Source: Hyphomonas polymorpha PS728 (lineage in GTDB: Bacteria > Pseudomonadota > Alphaproteobacteria > Caulobacterales > Hyphomonadaceae). From it: DNA of 56,310 bases. The DNA is taken from the NCBI RefSeq assembly GCF_000685315.1, contig NZ_ARYM01000023.1, positions 1 to 56,310 of the forward strand, read 5' to 3'. The notes under the pieces were generated by a model. That model saw nothing but the letters and a program-made list of their open reading frames with translations. It was not told the origin of the DNA and did no database searches. The position numbers were made by a program, and so were the translations under genes. Of this stretch, positions 8,450 to 18,395 are shown in pieces. The first letter of the stretch is position 1; each line of letters opens with the position of its first letter.

Positions 8450-9277
8450 ATGGGCCGGGAAAGAATTGAAGCCGCCTTCGCACGGGCGAAGGGCGAAAAC
8501 CGCGCTGCGCTTGTCACCTATCTGATGGCGGGGGACCCGAACCTTGAGGAGAGCTTCAAGGCGCTGTGTGCCCTGCGCGACAAGGGCGCCGACATCATCG
8601 AGCTGGGCGCGCCCTTCACTGATCCGATGGCGGATGGCCCGGCCATCCAGCGGGCGGGTCTGCGCGCGCTGGCGAACGGCACGAAGCTGACCGATGTGCT
8701 GGCGCTGGCTGCCCGCTTCCGGAAGGACGATCAGATAACCCCGCTGATCCTGATGGGTTATGCCAACCCGATCCATTCGATGGGCTATGAGGCTTTTGCC
8801 AAGGCGGCCGCAGAAGCCGGCATCGATGGCACGATCATCGTGGACCTGCCGCCGGAAGAGGATGCAGGCCTGCGGGAAATCTATGGGCGCCTCGGCCTCT
8901 CGGTGATCCGCCTGGCGACGCCGACGACCGATGAGGCCCGCGCCGCGAAGGTGGCCGACGGGGCCTCGGGCTTCATTTACTTTGTGGCCGTGACCGGCGT
9001 GACCGGGGCTGGCAGCGCTGATCCTGCAGCGATTGCAGGGAAGGTGGCCATGGTGCGCCGGGTGTCTGGCCTACCGGTTTGTGTCGGCTTTGGTGTAAAA
9101 AATGGTGCGCAGGCCGTAGAAATGGCTAAGATCGCCGACGGGGTGGTGGTTGGTTCGGCTTTTGTGGAAAAGGCGCAGGATGCGCATGAAACTGGAAAGT
9201 CTGAGACGGCAGCGCCCGCAATGGGCGAGCTTGCCGGAGAACTGCGCCAAGCGCTCGCAGGCGTGGCCAAAGGCTGA
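8450..9277 (+). CDS. trpA: Tryptophan synthase alpha subunit
   Basis: TrpA cleaves indole-3-glycerol phosphate to indole and G3P. The 275-residue TIM barrel shows the catalytic Glu51 (IELGAPFTDP) and Asp62 (MADGP), the substrate loop DLPPEE, and the phosphate-binding VCVGFGVKNGAQA and VVGSAFVE. Relatives usually have ELGVPFSDP, so Ala and Thr replacements near the active site are mild variants. It begins 2 bp after cutA and is followed by accD after 30 bp. Confidence 0.96.
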   Translation: MGRERIEAAFARAKGENRAALVTYLMAGDPNLEESFKALCALRDKGADIIELGAPFTDPMADGPAIQRAGLRALANGTKLTDVLALAARFRKDDQITPLILMGYANPIHSMGYEAFAKAAAEAGIDGTIIVDLPPEEDAGLREIYGRLGLSVIRLATPTTDEARAAKVADGASGFIYFVAVTGVTGAGSADPAAIAGKVAMVRRVSGLPVCVGFGVKNGAQAVEMAKIADGVVVGSAFVEKAQDAHETGKSETAAPAMGELAGELRQALAGVAKG

Positions 9278-9307
9278 TACCGCCGGGAAATCGGGAGACA
9301 TCTTCAG

Positions 9308-10284
<977 letters not shown>

Positions 10285-10288
<4 letters not shown>

Positions 10289-11538
10289 GCGGCAATTCGC
10301 CGGCCCTCGACGCGGCCCTGAAGCGGTTCGAAGGCCTTTATCCAGATGTTATCGAGCTTTCGCTCGGGCGCATTGAACGTGCGCTTGAGCGGCTGGGCCG
10401 TCCGCAGGACCGCCTGCCGCCGGTGATCCATGTGGCGGGCACGAACGGGAAGGGGTCCACCTGCGCCTTCATGCGCGCGATGGCGGAAGCTGCTGGCCTG
10501 AGCGTGCATGTGTTCACCTCGCCGCATCTGGTGCGGTTCAATGAACGCATTCGCCTCGCGGGAAAGTTGGTTGAGGATGCGGCGCTGATCGGCTGGCTGG
10601 ACCGGACCTATGCGGCGATCGAAGGCGGAGAGATCACGCATTTCGAGGCGACGACGGCGGCCGCGCTGCTCGCTTTTTCCGAAGTGCCGGCAGATCTGCT
10701 GATCCTGGAAGTGGGGCTGGGCGGGAAGTATGACGCGACGAATGTGATCGGCGCGCCGGCGCTCTCGGTGATTACGCCGGTGGACTATGATCATGCCGCC
10801 TTTCTGGGGACCGACCTTGCCGGGATCGCGGGGGAGAAAGCGGGGATCATCAAGGCGGGCCGCCCGGCGCTGACGGCGATCCAGCAGGATGTGGCCGGCG
10901 CCGTGATTGCGGCGCGCGCCGCAGAAGTGGGCGCGCCGCTTTACCGGCTGCAGCCCTATTTTATTGACGCGATGCCGGAAGACATAGCGCTCACCGGGCC
11001 CCACCAGCGGGCCAATGCCGCGCTGGCGGCGATGGCGATGCAGCTTTTCGGGAATTCCACGCGGATCAGCCAGGCGGCGATCTTTGAGGGTGCGCGCAAG
11101 GCGGTGTGGCCCGCGCGGATGCAGCGGCTGAAGGATGGGCCGGTGACGGCGCTGGCCGGCGGGCTGCCGGTATGGCTCGATGGCGGGCACAATCCGCATG
11201 CGGCGCGGGCGATTGCGGCGTATCTCTCCGCTCTGGGCGGCAAGACCGCGCTGGTGACGGCGATGCTGGCGAGCAAGGATTCGGCGGGATTTTTCGTGCC
11301 GTTTGCGCCGCTGGGGGTGGATGTGTTCACCTGCCCGAACGCGCCGGGGCACCAGGCCTCGCCGCCTGCCGAACTGGCGCAGGCAGCCTCAAAAGCGGGG
11401 CTGAAGGTGACTGCCTGCGCGAGCCTTGAAGACGCCCTGCGCGCCGCCGGCGCGAGCGGAGCCGACCGCGTGCTGATCTGCGGCTCGCTCTACCTGGCGG
11501 GCGAGGTGCTCGGCGCGAACGGGGAAGCGCCGGAGTAG
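10285..11538 (+). CDS. folC: Dihydrofolate synthase / folylpolyglutamate synthase
   Basis: FolC adds glutamate to dihydropteroate and extends the folate glutamyl chain using ATP. The 417-residue Mur-ligase-type protein has the P-loop HVAGTNGKGST, the folate-binding FTSPHLVRFNERI, the GLGGKYDATN motif, the metal-site YDHAAFLG and the C-terminal WLDGGHNPHAA. The only plausible start is TTG at 10285, overlapping the accD stop as TTGA, so expression likely depends on translational coupling with accD. The next gene downstream is on the opposite strand. Confidence 0.94.
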
Positions 11539-11544
11539 GGGGCT

Positions 11545-12603
11545 TCAGGTAGCGGATTTGTATTTTTCGGCCGTGGCGCAAATACGATCCGCATACCGAT
11601 AGAGATCAACTGGCGCTTTGACGGCGACCTTTTCCTCAACTTCTCCGTCGAATAGGCCCAGATAGCGCGTGGTAGGGCTATTAAAATACATCCTAAGCAG
11701 GGGCCGGCGGTTATTGTTGTCGACGAGAACCCCGCAATATGATCTCTGATCACGGATTACCACGCGAGATGGATCAATCACGCGGGCCGCAATGGCGACG
11801 GCAATGCGGAAACCATCCCACTCATCTTCGGTGGTTTCGATTTCGCTTTTTTCCTCAAGGTCAATGTCCTCTTCTGGTGCTTCTGTTGTGTTTTGAAGCA
11901 GGGCACTCTTGAGGCGCGCATTAACGCGATCTCGGATTACCTCGCTGACACTGCGCTTCACCAGAGGCGCGAACTCTTGGCGGACATTGGCGGTAAACAT
12001 GCCATCATAAATCTGGCGGCCGAAGAAAGCGACGAACTCATCGGACGGGTTATCAAACTCTTCCTTGAGCCGGGTCTTTAATGCTGAAATGTATTTCAGA
12101 CGCCTCGCTGTGCTGAGGATTGCGCCCACATCGTATACAGATTTTCTGAAACGGCTGAGTTCCGAGGCGGATGTCGTATCAATGTCGGTGAGGTTAAAGG
12201 TTAGGAAAGGTCGCCTGTCCATCCGGTTGGGCTCATCGAGATCTGTATAAAATTCCCAATCGTAACCGTTGGTCAGAACGGCAAACTTGGCATCGGTCAC
12301 GCTGAAATACCGGTAAAGTTGAGAGGCGTGTTTCAGGTCCAGTGGCGCGTTCGGAGCCTTGCACTCAATCAAGATGGAGATCCGTCCGCCGACGCGAATG
12401 GCATAATCAACTTTCTCCCCCTTCTTGATGCCCACATCCGCCGTGAATTCGGGAATGACCTCACTTGGATCAAAAACATCGTATTCCAGCGCCGAGAGCA
12501 TCTTTAGAATGATCGCCGTCTTCATTGCTTCTTCGGTGAGAAGCATTTGGCGCTGGCTCTCGATTCGCGCTGACAAGTCCTTTAGTTTTTCGTCGAAGCT
12601 CAT
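11545..12603 (-). CDS. Solitary PD-(D/E)XK nuclease-like protein of the type I restriction HsdR N-terminal family (COG4748)
   Basis: This 352-residue protein carries a nuclease core near the N-terminus: VDYAI with D66, then ILIECKAP with E80 and K82, fitting D-x13-E-x-K. It is followed by LTNGYDWEFYTDL, typical of the HsdR_N family. There is no helicase motor, and no methyltransferase or specificity gene is nearby. ATG 12603 is preferred because GGGGGAG precedes it; an upstream open frame to 12786 lacks family similarity. The gene looks less GC-biased than its neighbours and is the only minus-strand gene between folC and etfB, suggesting acquisition. Such proteins may be defence or nucleic-acid-processing factors; its role is unknown. 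Confidence 0.8.
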   Translation of the reverse strand: MSFDEKLKDLSARIESQRQMLLTEEAMKTAIILKMLSALEYDVFDPSEVIPEFTADVGIKKGEKVDYAIRVGGRISILIECKAPNAPLDLKHASQLYRYFSVTDAKFAVLTNGYDWEFYTDLDEPNRMDRRPFLTFNLTDIDTTSASELSRFRKSVYDVGAILSTARRLKYISALKTRLKEEFDNPSDEFVAFFGRQIYDGMFTANVRQEFAPLVKRSVSEVIRDRVNARLKSALLQNTTEAPEEDIDLEEKSEIETTEDEWDGFRIAVAIAARVIDPSRVVIRDQRSYCGVLVDNNNRRPLLRMYFNSPTTRYLGLFDGEVEEKVAVKAPVDLYRYADRICATAEKYKSAT

Positions 12604-12698
12604 GTGTCTCCCCCTGAGAGCGATTGTATTGTGTCCAACGCGTAGGGGAAAAGAAATGCGTGTCAATCTCCAGGTGTTCGGGCAGTAACCGCGCCAAT

Positions 12699-12720
12699 TT
12701 GACCCTGACGTAAGCGTCAA
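12699..12720. promoter_or_regulatory. Nested inverted repeat at the etfBA promoter
   Basis: TGACG-TAAG-CGTCA (12706-12719) sits inside a wider TTGAC-N12-GTCAA repeat (12699-12720). A TATATG at 12741-12746 is a plausible -10 box, which places the repeat over the -35 region. The reverse reading TTGACGCTTACGTCAG resembles operators described for acyl-CoA/branched-chain catabolism regulators such as LiuR; that match is from memory and unproven. Confidence 0.45.
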
Positions 12721-12756
12721 GCCTTGCGCCGAGGGCGGCCTATATGTAGGGACAGC

Positions 12757-12770
12757 GCACTTTAAAGTGC
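12757..12770. promoter_or_regulatory. Perfect 14-bp palindrome in the etfB leader
   Basis: GCACTTTAAAGTGC is a perfect palindrome located 31 bp upstream of the etfB ATG and about 11 bp downstream of the presumed -10 box. It could be an operator or a leader hairpin. Confidence 0.5.
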
Positions 12771-12801
12771 CAAGAACCGTAGCCAACCTGGGAGCGCCCG
12801 C

Positions 12802-13548
12802 ATGAAGGTCCTCGTGCCCGTCAAGCGCGTGATTGATTATAACGTGAAGGTCCGCGTGAAGCCGGACCAGACCGGGGTCGATCTCGCCAACGTCAAGATG
12901 TCCATGAACCCCTTCGACGAAATCTCCGTCGAGGAGGCTGTTCGCCTGAAAGAAGCAGGCGTTGCCACCGAGATCGTGGTTGTCTCCATCGGGCCCCAGC
13001 AGGCACAGGAAACGATCCGCACCGCCCTCGCCATGGGCGCTGACCGCGGCATCCTGATCAAGACCGACGCCACGGTTGAGCCGCTGGCCGTTGCCAAGCT
13101 GCTGGCGAAAGTGGTCGGCGAAGAAAGCCCCGACCTCGTTCTGGTCGGCAAACAGGCGATCGACGACGATTCCAACCAGACCGGCCAGATGCTGGCCGCG
13201 CTGCTCGACTGGCCGCAGGGCACCTTCGCGTTCAAGGTCGAGAAAGACGGCGACGCGCTGAAAGTGACCCGCGAAGTCGATGGCGGCCTGCAGACCGTGA
13301 AACTCACCCTGCCGGCAGTTGTCACCGTTGACCTGCGCCTCAACGAGCCGCGCTATGCGTCGCTGCCGAACATCATGAAGGCGAAGAAGAAGCCGATCGA
13401 CGAGAAGGCCCCTGATGCCTATGGCGTCGATATCTCGCCGCGCCTCACGGTTGTGAAAGTGTCCGAGCCGCCGGTGCGCAGCGCCGGTATCAAGGTTGAA
13501 GACGTCGCAACGCTGGTTTCGAAACTCAAGACTGCGGGAGCTGTGTAA
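12802..13548 (+). CDS. etfB: Electron transfer flavoprotein subunit beta
   Basis: EtfB forms a heterodimer with EtfA that carries electrons from acyl-CoA dehydrogenases to the quinone pool via ETF-QO. The 248-residue protein shows [20 protein letters not shown] at the start, the family pattern [19 protein letters not shown], the AMP-site region [17 protein letters not shown], and the ETF-beta signature [25 protein letters not shown] precedes ATG 12802. Its stop overlaps the etfA start (TAATG). Confidence 0.97.
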   Translation: MKVLVPVKRVIDYNVKVRVKPDQTGVDLANVKMSMNPFDEISVEEAVRLKEAGVATEIVVVSIGPQQAQETIRTALAMGADRGILIKTDATVEPLAVAKLLAKVVGEESPDLVLVGKQAIDDDSNQTGQMLAALLDWPQGTFAFKVEKDGDALKVTREVDGGLQTVKLTLPAVVTVDLRLNEPRYASLPNIMKAKKKPIDEKAPDAYGVDISPRLTVVKVSEPPVRSAGIKVEDVATLVSKLKTAGAV

Positions 13549-14477
13549 TGGCCGTCCTCGTAATTGCAGAACATAGCCATGGCGCGCTTTCCGACGCGAC
13601 GCACAAGGTTGTCACCGCCGCTGCCAAGTTCGGCGGCGATGTGGACGTGCTGGTGGCCGGTGAAAACGCCGGCGCGGTTGCTCCGGAAGCCGCCAAGATT
13701 TCCGGCGTGCGCAAGGTGCTGAAAGCCGAAGGTGAGAGCCTGCGCAAGCAGACCGCCGAAGCGATGGAAGCCCTCGTTGTGCCGCTGATGGCAGGCTATG
13801 ACGCCGTGTTCCTGGCCGCGACCACCACGGGCAAGAACGTCGCCCCGCGTATCGCCGCGAAACTCGACGTGATGCAGATTTCCGAAATCATCGGCATCGA
13901 AGACGCCTCGACCTTCGTGCGTCCGATCTATGCCGGTAACGCCATCCAGACCGTGAAATCGGCCGACGCCAAGAAAGTCATCACCGTTCGCGGCACGGCT
14001 TTCCCGGCGGCTGGCAATGACGGTTCGGCTTCGGTGGAAGACGTGGCCGCCCCGGCTGGTCCGTTCAAATCCGAGTTCGTCTCCGAAGAGATGGTCAAGT
14101 CGGATCGCCCGGAACTCGCCGGCGCCAAGCGCGTCGTCTCCGGTGGCCGCGCGCTCGGCTCGTCCGAGAAATTCCAGGAAGTCATCTTCCCGCTGGCCGA
14201 CAAGCTGGGCGCCGCTGTTGGCGCTTCGCGCGCGGCAGTGGACGCAGGCTATGCGCCCAACGACTATCAGGTCGGCCAGACCGGCAAGATCGTTGCCCCG
14301 GAACTCTACATTGCCGTCGGTATCTCGGGCGCCATCCAGCACCTTGCTGGCATGAAGGACTCCAAGATCATCGTGGCGATCAACAAGGACGAAGAAGCTC
14401 CGATCTTCCAGGTGGCTGATTATGGCCTCGTGGGCGATCTCTTCACCATCGTTCCGGAACTGACCAACGCGCTCTGA
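13548..14477 (+). CDS. etfA: Electron transfer flavoprotein subunit alpha
   Basis: The 309-residue FAD-binding subunit shows the typical N-terminal [18 protein letters not shown]. Its C-terminal FAD domain contains [15 protein letters not shown], the [20 protein letters not shown] segment, and [20 protein letters not shown] with the family signature. It accepts electrons from the acyl-CoA dehydrogenase at 45238 and others. It is co-transcribed with etfB and ends before a strong terminator at 14509. Confidence 0.97.
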   Translation: MAVLVIAEHSHGALSDATHKVVTAAAKFGGDVDVLVAGENAGAVAPEAAKISGVRKVLKAEGESLRKQTAEAMEALVVPLMAGYDAVFLAATTTGKNVAPRIAAKLDVMQISEIIGIEDASTFVRPIYAGNAIQTVKSADAKKVITVRGTAFPAAGNDGSASVEDVAAPAGPFKSEFVSEEMVKSDRPELAGAKRVVSGGRALGSSEKFQEVIFPLADKLGAAVGASRAAVDAGYAPNDYQVGQTGKIVAPELYIAVGISGAIQHLAGMKDSKIIVAINKDEEAPIFQVADYGLVGDLFTIVPELTNAL

Positions 14478-14508
14478 TCCGGCCACGATCAGGTCCAGAC
14501 ACATGCAG

Positions 14509-14543
14509 ACGCCCCGGCCAGATGGTCCGGGGCGTTTCTTTTT
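14509..14543 (+). terminator. Rho-independent terminator after etfA
   Basis: ACGCCCCGG (14509-14517) pairs with CCGGGGCGT (14527-14535) around a 9-nt loop and is followed by TTCTTTTT. It closes the etfBA transcript. Confidence 0.85.
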
Positions 14544-14614
14544 GGGGGCACGGCCCGCGCCATTGATCGGCGGGGTATTCTGCGTCAGGGTTGCGACATT
14601 CTGGGAGGTATCAG

Positions 14615-15358
14615 ATGGTCCGCGATCTGGTTGTCAGGGAATTGGATCACGATCCGCGATTTCGCTGGCGGGGCGGCGCTGTCACCCGGATAGAAAACCT
14701 TTCGGACATCGTGTTTGCTCTGGCCTTTGGCATGCTGGTTTCCTCGGCAGCCAGGCCCACAACATTTTCCGAACTGACCGGCCACTTGTTGACGATTGTG
14801 CCAGTGGCCGCTGGATTTGCGCTTCTGGTGCTGATCTGGAATGCGCACTTCACCTTTTTCCGGCGATATGGCGTGGCCGATGGGCGGATCATATTGCTGA
14901 ACTGCGTTCTGCTTCTGCTGGTCCTGTTTGTGGCCTATCCGCTCCGCTTCATCTTCGACAGCCTGTTCGGGGTCATTCTGGCGCAACTGGGAAACTGGGC
15001 GGTTCTTGAAGGAACCGGCATAGGCTTCCGGGAGGCCGGGATCATCATGGCCTATTTCAGCTTCGGGTATGCCCTGATCTTTCTGATCATCAGCCTGATG
15101 TATGGCCACGCTCTGGGCCGAAGTCAGCAGCTGGAGCTTTCGGAAACCGAGAAAGCCATCACCCGGCAATCGCTCTGGCACTATGGCTGTCAGGCCGGCA
15201 TGGCGACGGTGACGGGACTGGTGGCGCTGCTGACGCCGGCCGGGCCGATTGCCGGGGCGCTGATGATCCTGATCGGACCGCTGGTGTTTCTGGGTAGCCG
15301 CTTCATCAAGACCCCCGCCCTTGCCGGGCATTCGCAAGAGGCAGGCGCGATGCAGTAG
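14615..15358 (+). CDS. TMEM175/DUF1211-like integral membrane protein
   Basis: This 247-residue protein has about five to six hydrophobic helices. The first includes RIENLSDIVFALAFGML, matching the TMEM175 hallmark R-x-x-x-(F/L)SD-x-(V)FA-x-A. The third region, LVLIWNAHFTFFRRYGVADG then LLNCVLLLLVLFVAYPLRF, matches the family W..H...F....D...lN pattern. Bacterial TMEM175 homologues are potassium-permeable channels; Leu replaces Phe in the FSD filter-helix motif, so channel function is inferred only. ATG 14615 has GGGAGG 6 bp upstream. Confidence 0.72.
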   Translation: MVRDLVVRELDHDPRFRWRGGAVTRIENLSDIVFALAFGMLVSSAARPTTFSELTGHLLTIVPVAAGFALLVLIWNAHFTFFRRYGVADGRIILLNCVLLLLVLFVAYPLRFIFDSLFGVILAQLGNWAVLEGTGIGFREAGIIMAYFSFGYALIFLIISLMYGHALGRSQQLELSETEKAITRQSLWHYGCQAGMATVTGLVALLTPAGPIAGALMILIGPLVFLGSRFIKTPALAGHSQEAGAMQ

Positions 15359-15462
15359 GCCTGCAGCAAGTGCCGCAGATCGCAGGTCTGCGCGCAGACT
15401 TTGACGCACTGCACAATGGAGTATAACCATTCGCAAAAAACAAAATCAGGATGCAGCAGGAT

Positions 15463-16341
15463 ATGACAGAGATTCGGACAGTCGGCGTGATCGGCGCAGG
15501 TCAGATGGGCAACGGGATTGCTCATGTGAGCGCGCTTGCAGGCTATGATGTCGTGCTGAGCGATGTTTCTGAAGCAGCGCTGAAAGCCGGGATGGAGACC
15601 ATCGAGCGCAACATGTCCCGCCAGGTGGCGCGCGAGATGATCACCCTGGACCAGATGCAGACGGCGCTGAAACGCATTCGCCCGTCAGCCTCTGTGAAGG
15701 CGCATGAAGCCTCCGACCTGGTGATCGAGGCGGCCACCGAGAAGCGGGAAGTGAAAGAGCAGATCTTCCGCGCGCTCTGCGAGGTGGTGCCTGCCCATGC
15801 CCTGCTGGCCACGAACACCTCCTCGATCTCCATCACCCGCCTGGCCTCCGTGACGGATCGCCCGGAGCGGTTCATCGGCCTGCACTTCATGAACCCCGTA
15901 CCGCTGATGAAGCTGGTCGAGGTGATCCGTGGCCTGAATACCGAACAGAACACCTATGAAGCCGTGATCGGTTACACCAAGACCATCGGCAAGACGACGA
16001 CCAATGCCGAAGACTATCCGGCCTTCATCGTGAACCGCATCCTGATGCCGATGATCAACGAGGCGGTCTATACGCTGTATGAAGGCGTTGGCTCGGTGGC
16101 GTCCATCGATACGGCAATGAAGCTGGGCGCCAACCATCCGATGGGGCCGCTGCAACTGGCTGACTTCATCGGCCTCGATACCTGCCTGTCGATCATGCAG
16201 GTGCTGCATGACGGGCTTGCCGATACGAAGTATCGCCCGTGCCCGCTGCTGGTGAAGTTCGTGGAGGCAGGCTGGCTTGGCAAGAAGTCCGGCAAGGGCT
16301 TCTATGACTATTCGGGCGATGCGCCGGTGCCCAGCCGGTAG
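15463..16341 (+). CDS. 3-hydroxyacyl-CoA (3-hydroxybutyryl-CoA) dehydrogenase
   Basis: This NAD-dependent enzyme, with 292 residues from ATG 15463, oxidises 3-hydroxyacyl-CoA in beta-oxidation or C4 metabolism. It carries the NAD Rossmann motif GVIGAGQMGNGIA, the catalytic His in GLHFMNPVPLMKLVE, and the C-terminal domain NHPMGPLQLADFIGLD and KSGKGFYDY. ATG 15451 is an alternative start four codons upstream; 15463 gives the usual 'MTEIRTVGVIG' start. A candidate promoter TTGACG/TATAAC lies at about 15403-15429 with a short spacer. Being near etfBA, it is probably part of acyl-CoA catabolism. Confidence 0.93.
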   Translation: MTEIRTVGVIGAGQMGNGIAHVSALAGYDVVLSDVSEAALKAGMETIERNMSRQVAREMITLDQMQTALKRIRPSASVKAHEASDLVIEAATEKREVKEQIFRALCEVVPAHALLATNTSSISITRLASVTDRPERFIGLHFMNPVPLMKLVEVIRGLNTEQNTYEAVIGYTKTIGKTTTNAEDYPAFIVNRILMPMINEAVYTLYEGVGSVASIDTAMKLGANHPMGPLQLADFIGLDTCLSIMQVLHDGLADTKYRPCPLLVKFVEAGWLGKKSGKGFYDYSGDAPVPSR

Positions 16342-16366
16342 ATCTGGTTACCAGATTAACCGTTTT
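16342..16366 (+). terminator. Weak hairpin plus T-run after the hydroxyacyl-CoA dehydrogenase gene
   Basis: ATCTGGTTACCAGAT (16342-16356) is palindromic around its central base and can form a 5-bp stem. It is followed by TAACCGTTTTT. The stem is short, so this may equally be an operator. Confidence 0.4.
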
Positions 16367-16458
16367 TGTTAGAGATCCTTGCTTTCCGGACAGGTTTCTA
16401 AACGTCCGGTTAACATCCTTTCGGCAGGCTCTGCTTCGGGTATTCCGGAGGCTGAGCT

Positions 16459-16941
16459 ATGTTTGTCCGCACACGTATTGTGCCGATTGTCGGAGCGATA
16501 GTGTTCATCCTGATGGCGCTGCTCGGGGCACGGTTTGCGTCCGAGAATGCGCAGGCCGCCACTGAGCTTGGCGGAACGGTGTATTGGTCGGACGGGGATT
16601 CCGGGCGCCTTTCAGATGGCACGAAGTTTCGCCTGCACGGCGTGGACGCGCCCGAGACAGGGTCCATGAAACAGCGCGGCGGAGCCAAATGCGAGGCGGA
16701 GCGGGAGCTTGGCTATGATGCCAAGGCGGCGGCGGTGGAGCTGACGCGCGGGCGGGCGGTAACCGTCAGCCGGATCATGGGCCGGGACAGATACGGGCGC
16801 AATGTGGTGACCCTTTCGCTGGAAGGCGAAGACCTTGCCAAGCTGCTGGTGGCGAGCGGCACGCACAAAGCCTGGGATTATGATGGGGGCGCGCCCAAGC
16901 CCGACTGGTGCGGTGGGTGGGGCAGTGGCGCGGCTCCGTGA
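16459..16941 (+). CDS. Secreted or membrane-anchored staphylococcal-nuclease-like protein
   Basis: This 160-residue protein has an N-terminal hydrophobic segment (about 8-33, ending ENAQAA) that is a signal peptide or anchor, followed by an SNase fold. Motifs are WSDGDSGRL, RLHGVDAPE (family R-x-x-G-(I/V)D-x-P-E), MGRDRYGRNVVTL with the second active-site Arg, and LVASGTHKAWDY. GGAGG lies 8 bp before ATG 16459. The upstream region holds CCGGAC...GTCCGG (16386-16409) and TAAA-N7-TTAAC (16399-16414), a one-mismatch CtrA-like site. The inferred role is degradation of extracellular or periplasmic nucleic acid. Confidence 0.85.
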   Translation: MFVRTRIVPIVGAIVFILMALLGARFASENAQAATELGGTVYWSDGDSGRLSDGTKFRLHGVDAPETGSMKQRGGAKCEAERELGYDAKAAAVELTRGRAVTVSRIMGRDRYGRNVVTLSLEGEDLAKLLVASGTHKAWDYDGGAPKPDWCGGWGSGAAP

Positions 16942-16982
16942 ACTTTTCTCAAGGCACTTGTAAAGACCGGGCCCGCGATTAG

Positions 16983-17002
16983 CCTTGCAAGCGATTGCAA
17001 GG
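16983..17002. promoter_or_regulatory. Inverted repeat just upstream of a lipoprotein gene
   Basis: CCTTGCAA-GCGA-TTGCAAGG is a perfect 8-bp inverted repeat with a 4-nt loop. Its 3' arm touches the GGACGAGG ribosome-binding site of the gene starting at 17015. It is either an operator or a translation-modulating hairpin. Confidence 0.5.
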
Positions 17003-17014
17003 ACGAGGCGCCCG

Positions 17015-17758
17015 ATGATTCAAGATTTGCTCAAGCTGACGGCAGGCGCCGGGCTGGCGCTGATGGTAGCGGCTTGTGACGAGCAACCGCCGCGCGCCAG
17101 GCCTGCAGCTTTCGATCCGATGGTTGCCAATCCAGCCACCCAGAAGGCGGTGAAGGCCGACGAGGCAGCAAGCTGGTCGCCGCCCCAGCAGGCCGCGTTT
17201 CTGGCCGGGCGCGTAATCGCTGCCGACAGTGTGTTCCGGGCAGGGGACCGGGACACAGCCAAGGCGCAGCTGGGCGATCTCAGACAGCAGATGGCGGCGC
17301 TTGATGCCGGCGCGCTACAGGCGCTGGGATTTGAGCCCGCGCGGATCGACGCGATCCAGGGCGCGCTGGATCTTGACCTGCCGGACGAGGAAATCGCGCC
17401 GCTGTTTGCCGGCGCAGAGGCCAATCTTTCCGGCGTGATCGAGGTGTCTGGCGTGGCACCGAAGGAGACCGTCACCTTTCTGATGCGGCTTTCCGCGGAG
17501 GCTTATGACGCCGGGGTCAGATATGGCGAGATCAGAGATCTGGAGGCCTATCAGGCGGCCTATGGCTATGCGGTGGCCGCGCGCGACCTGATCTCGCCGC
17601 TGGATGAGACTGTGTATAGCGATCTGCGGCTGGAACTCGATATTCTGGTGTTGATGTGGCCCGCCGCCGGGCCGCTGGCCGGGCGTACGCCGCCGCCAGA
17701 GGTGCGGATGTCCGAGCAGTTTGCGCGGGTCAAAGTGGCCCTGGCAGTATTGCCCTAG
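17015..17758 (+). CDS. Predicted lipoprotein of unknown function
   Basis: This 247-residue protein begins MIQDLLKLTAGAGLALMVAAC, a signal peptide with lipobox and acylated C21. The mature part is mostly helical with no domain I recognise; segments such as FRAGDRDTAKAQLGDLRQQM could be helical hairpins. ATG 17015 is chosen because it places the lipobox at the standard distance and GACGAGG lies upstream. Its stop overlaps the 3' end of the convergent TlpA-type gene by 3 bp. Confidence 0.75.
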   Translation: MIQDLLKLTAGAGLALMVAACDEQPPRARPAAFDPMVANPATQKAVKADEAASWSPPQQAAFLAGRVIAADSVFRAGDRDTAKAQLGDLRQQMAALDAGALQALGFEPARIDAIQGALDLDLPDEEIAPLFAGAEANLSGVIEVSGVAPKETVTFLMRLSAEAYDAGVRYGEIRDLEAYQAAYGYAVAARDLISPLDETVYSDLRLELDILVLMWPAAGPLAGRTPPPEVRMSEQFARVKVALAVLP

Positions 17759-18348
17759 CGGGCCGCGTTCTTGATGGCCGCATCGATGAACTGCACAGCG
17801 TCGGCGGATGCCCAGTCGGCATCGCCTGCCAGGCGGGCGATCTCGATCCCGTCGGGGCCGTAGAGGATCGTGGTCGGGAAGCCGCGCACGCCGGCGCCAT
17901 AGATCACGTCGCCATTGTCCATCGGGGCGTGCCGGAAGGCGATGTTGGCGGCGCCAAGCTCCGTCAGGCGGCGCTTGGCATACTCGGCGTCTTCCGGAGA
18001 ATCGACGCTGAGGGCGACGACTTCGAACTTGTCGCTGGCGCGGGCGGTCTGCAGCGCGCCGAGGGCGGGCATCTCCTTCTCGCAGGGCGGGCACCAGGTG
18101 GCCCAGTAATTGACCAGGATGGTCTTTCCCTTGAAGATTTCGAGTGTCTGTTGCGTAGTGTCGGTATCGGTGAAGGTGCCGGCAGGGATTGGTTGACCCG
18201 CGCTGCCGAAATCCAGCTTCGCCATCTCGCCTTTGGCGAAGCCCTGATAAGAGTTTCCGTCAGGCTTTCCTGTCGCAGCGCTCATCAGCACGTAGACAAT
18301 CGCTGCAAGGGCGACCAAGAAGAGGCCGAAATAGGCGTAGCGGGTCAT
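17755..18348 (-). CDS. TlpA/ResA-family membrane-anchored thiol-disulfide oxidoreductase
   Basis: This 197-residue protein has an N-terminal anchor (about 5-24) and a periplasmic thioredoxin domain with the active site W85-CPPC (C86, C89) in [19 protein letters not shown]. The cis-proline loop is [15 protein letters not shown]. The family acts in cytochrome c maturation or as a periplasmic reductant. It is divergent from argH with a 47-bp gap. In several alphaproteobacteria a tlpA gene sits beside argH, which supports the call. Confidence 0.9.
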   Translation of the reverse strand: MTRYAYFGLFLVALAAIVYVLMSAATGKPDGNSYQGFAKGEMAKLDFGSAGQPIPAGTFTDTDTTQQTLEIFKGKTILVNYWATWCPPCEKEMPALGALQTARASDKFEVVALSVDSPEDAEYAKRRLTELGAANIAFRHAPMDNGDVIYGAGVRGFPTTILYGPDGIEIARLAGDADWASADAVQFIDAAIKNAAR

Positions 18349-18395
18349 GGGATGGGCCCTTCACTGGCGTCAGTTACAGATACGAGGATATGGCA

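Noticed and set aside
16399..16414. CtrA site TAAA-N7-TTAAC
   Set aside because: One mismatch in a very short motif is too likely by chance; noted only within the nuclease gene entry.
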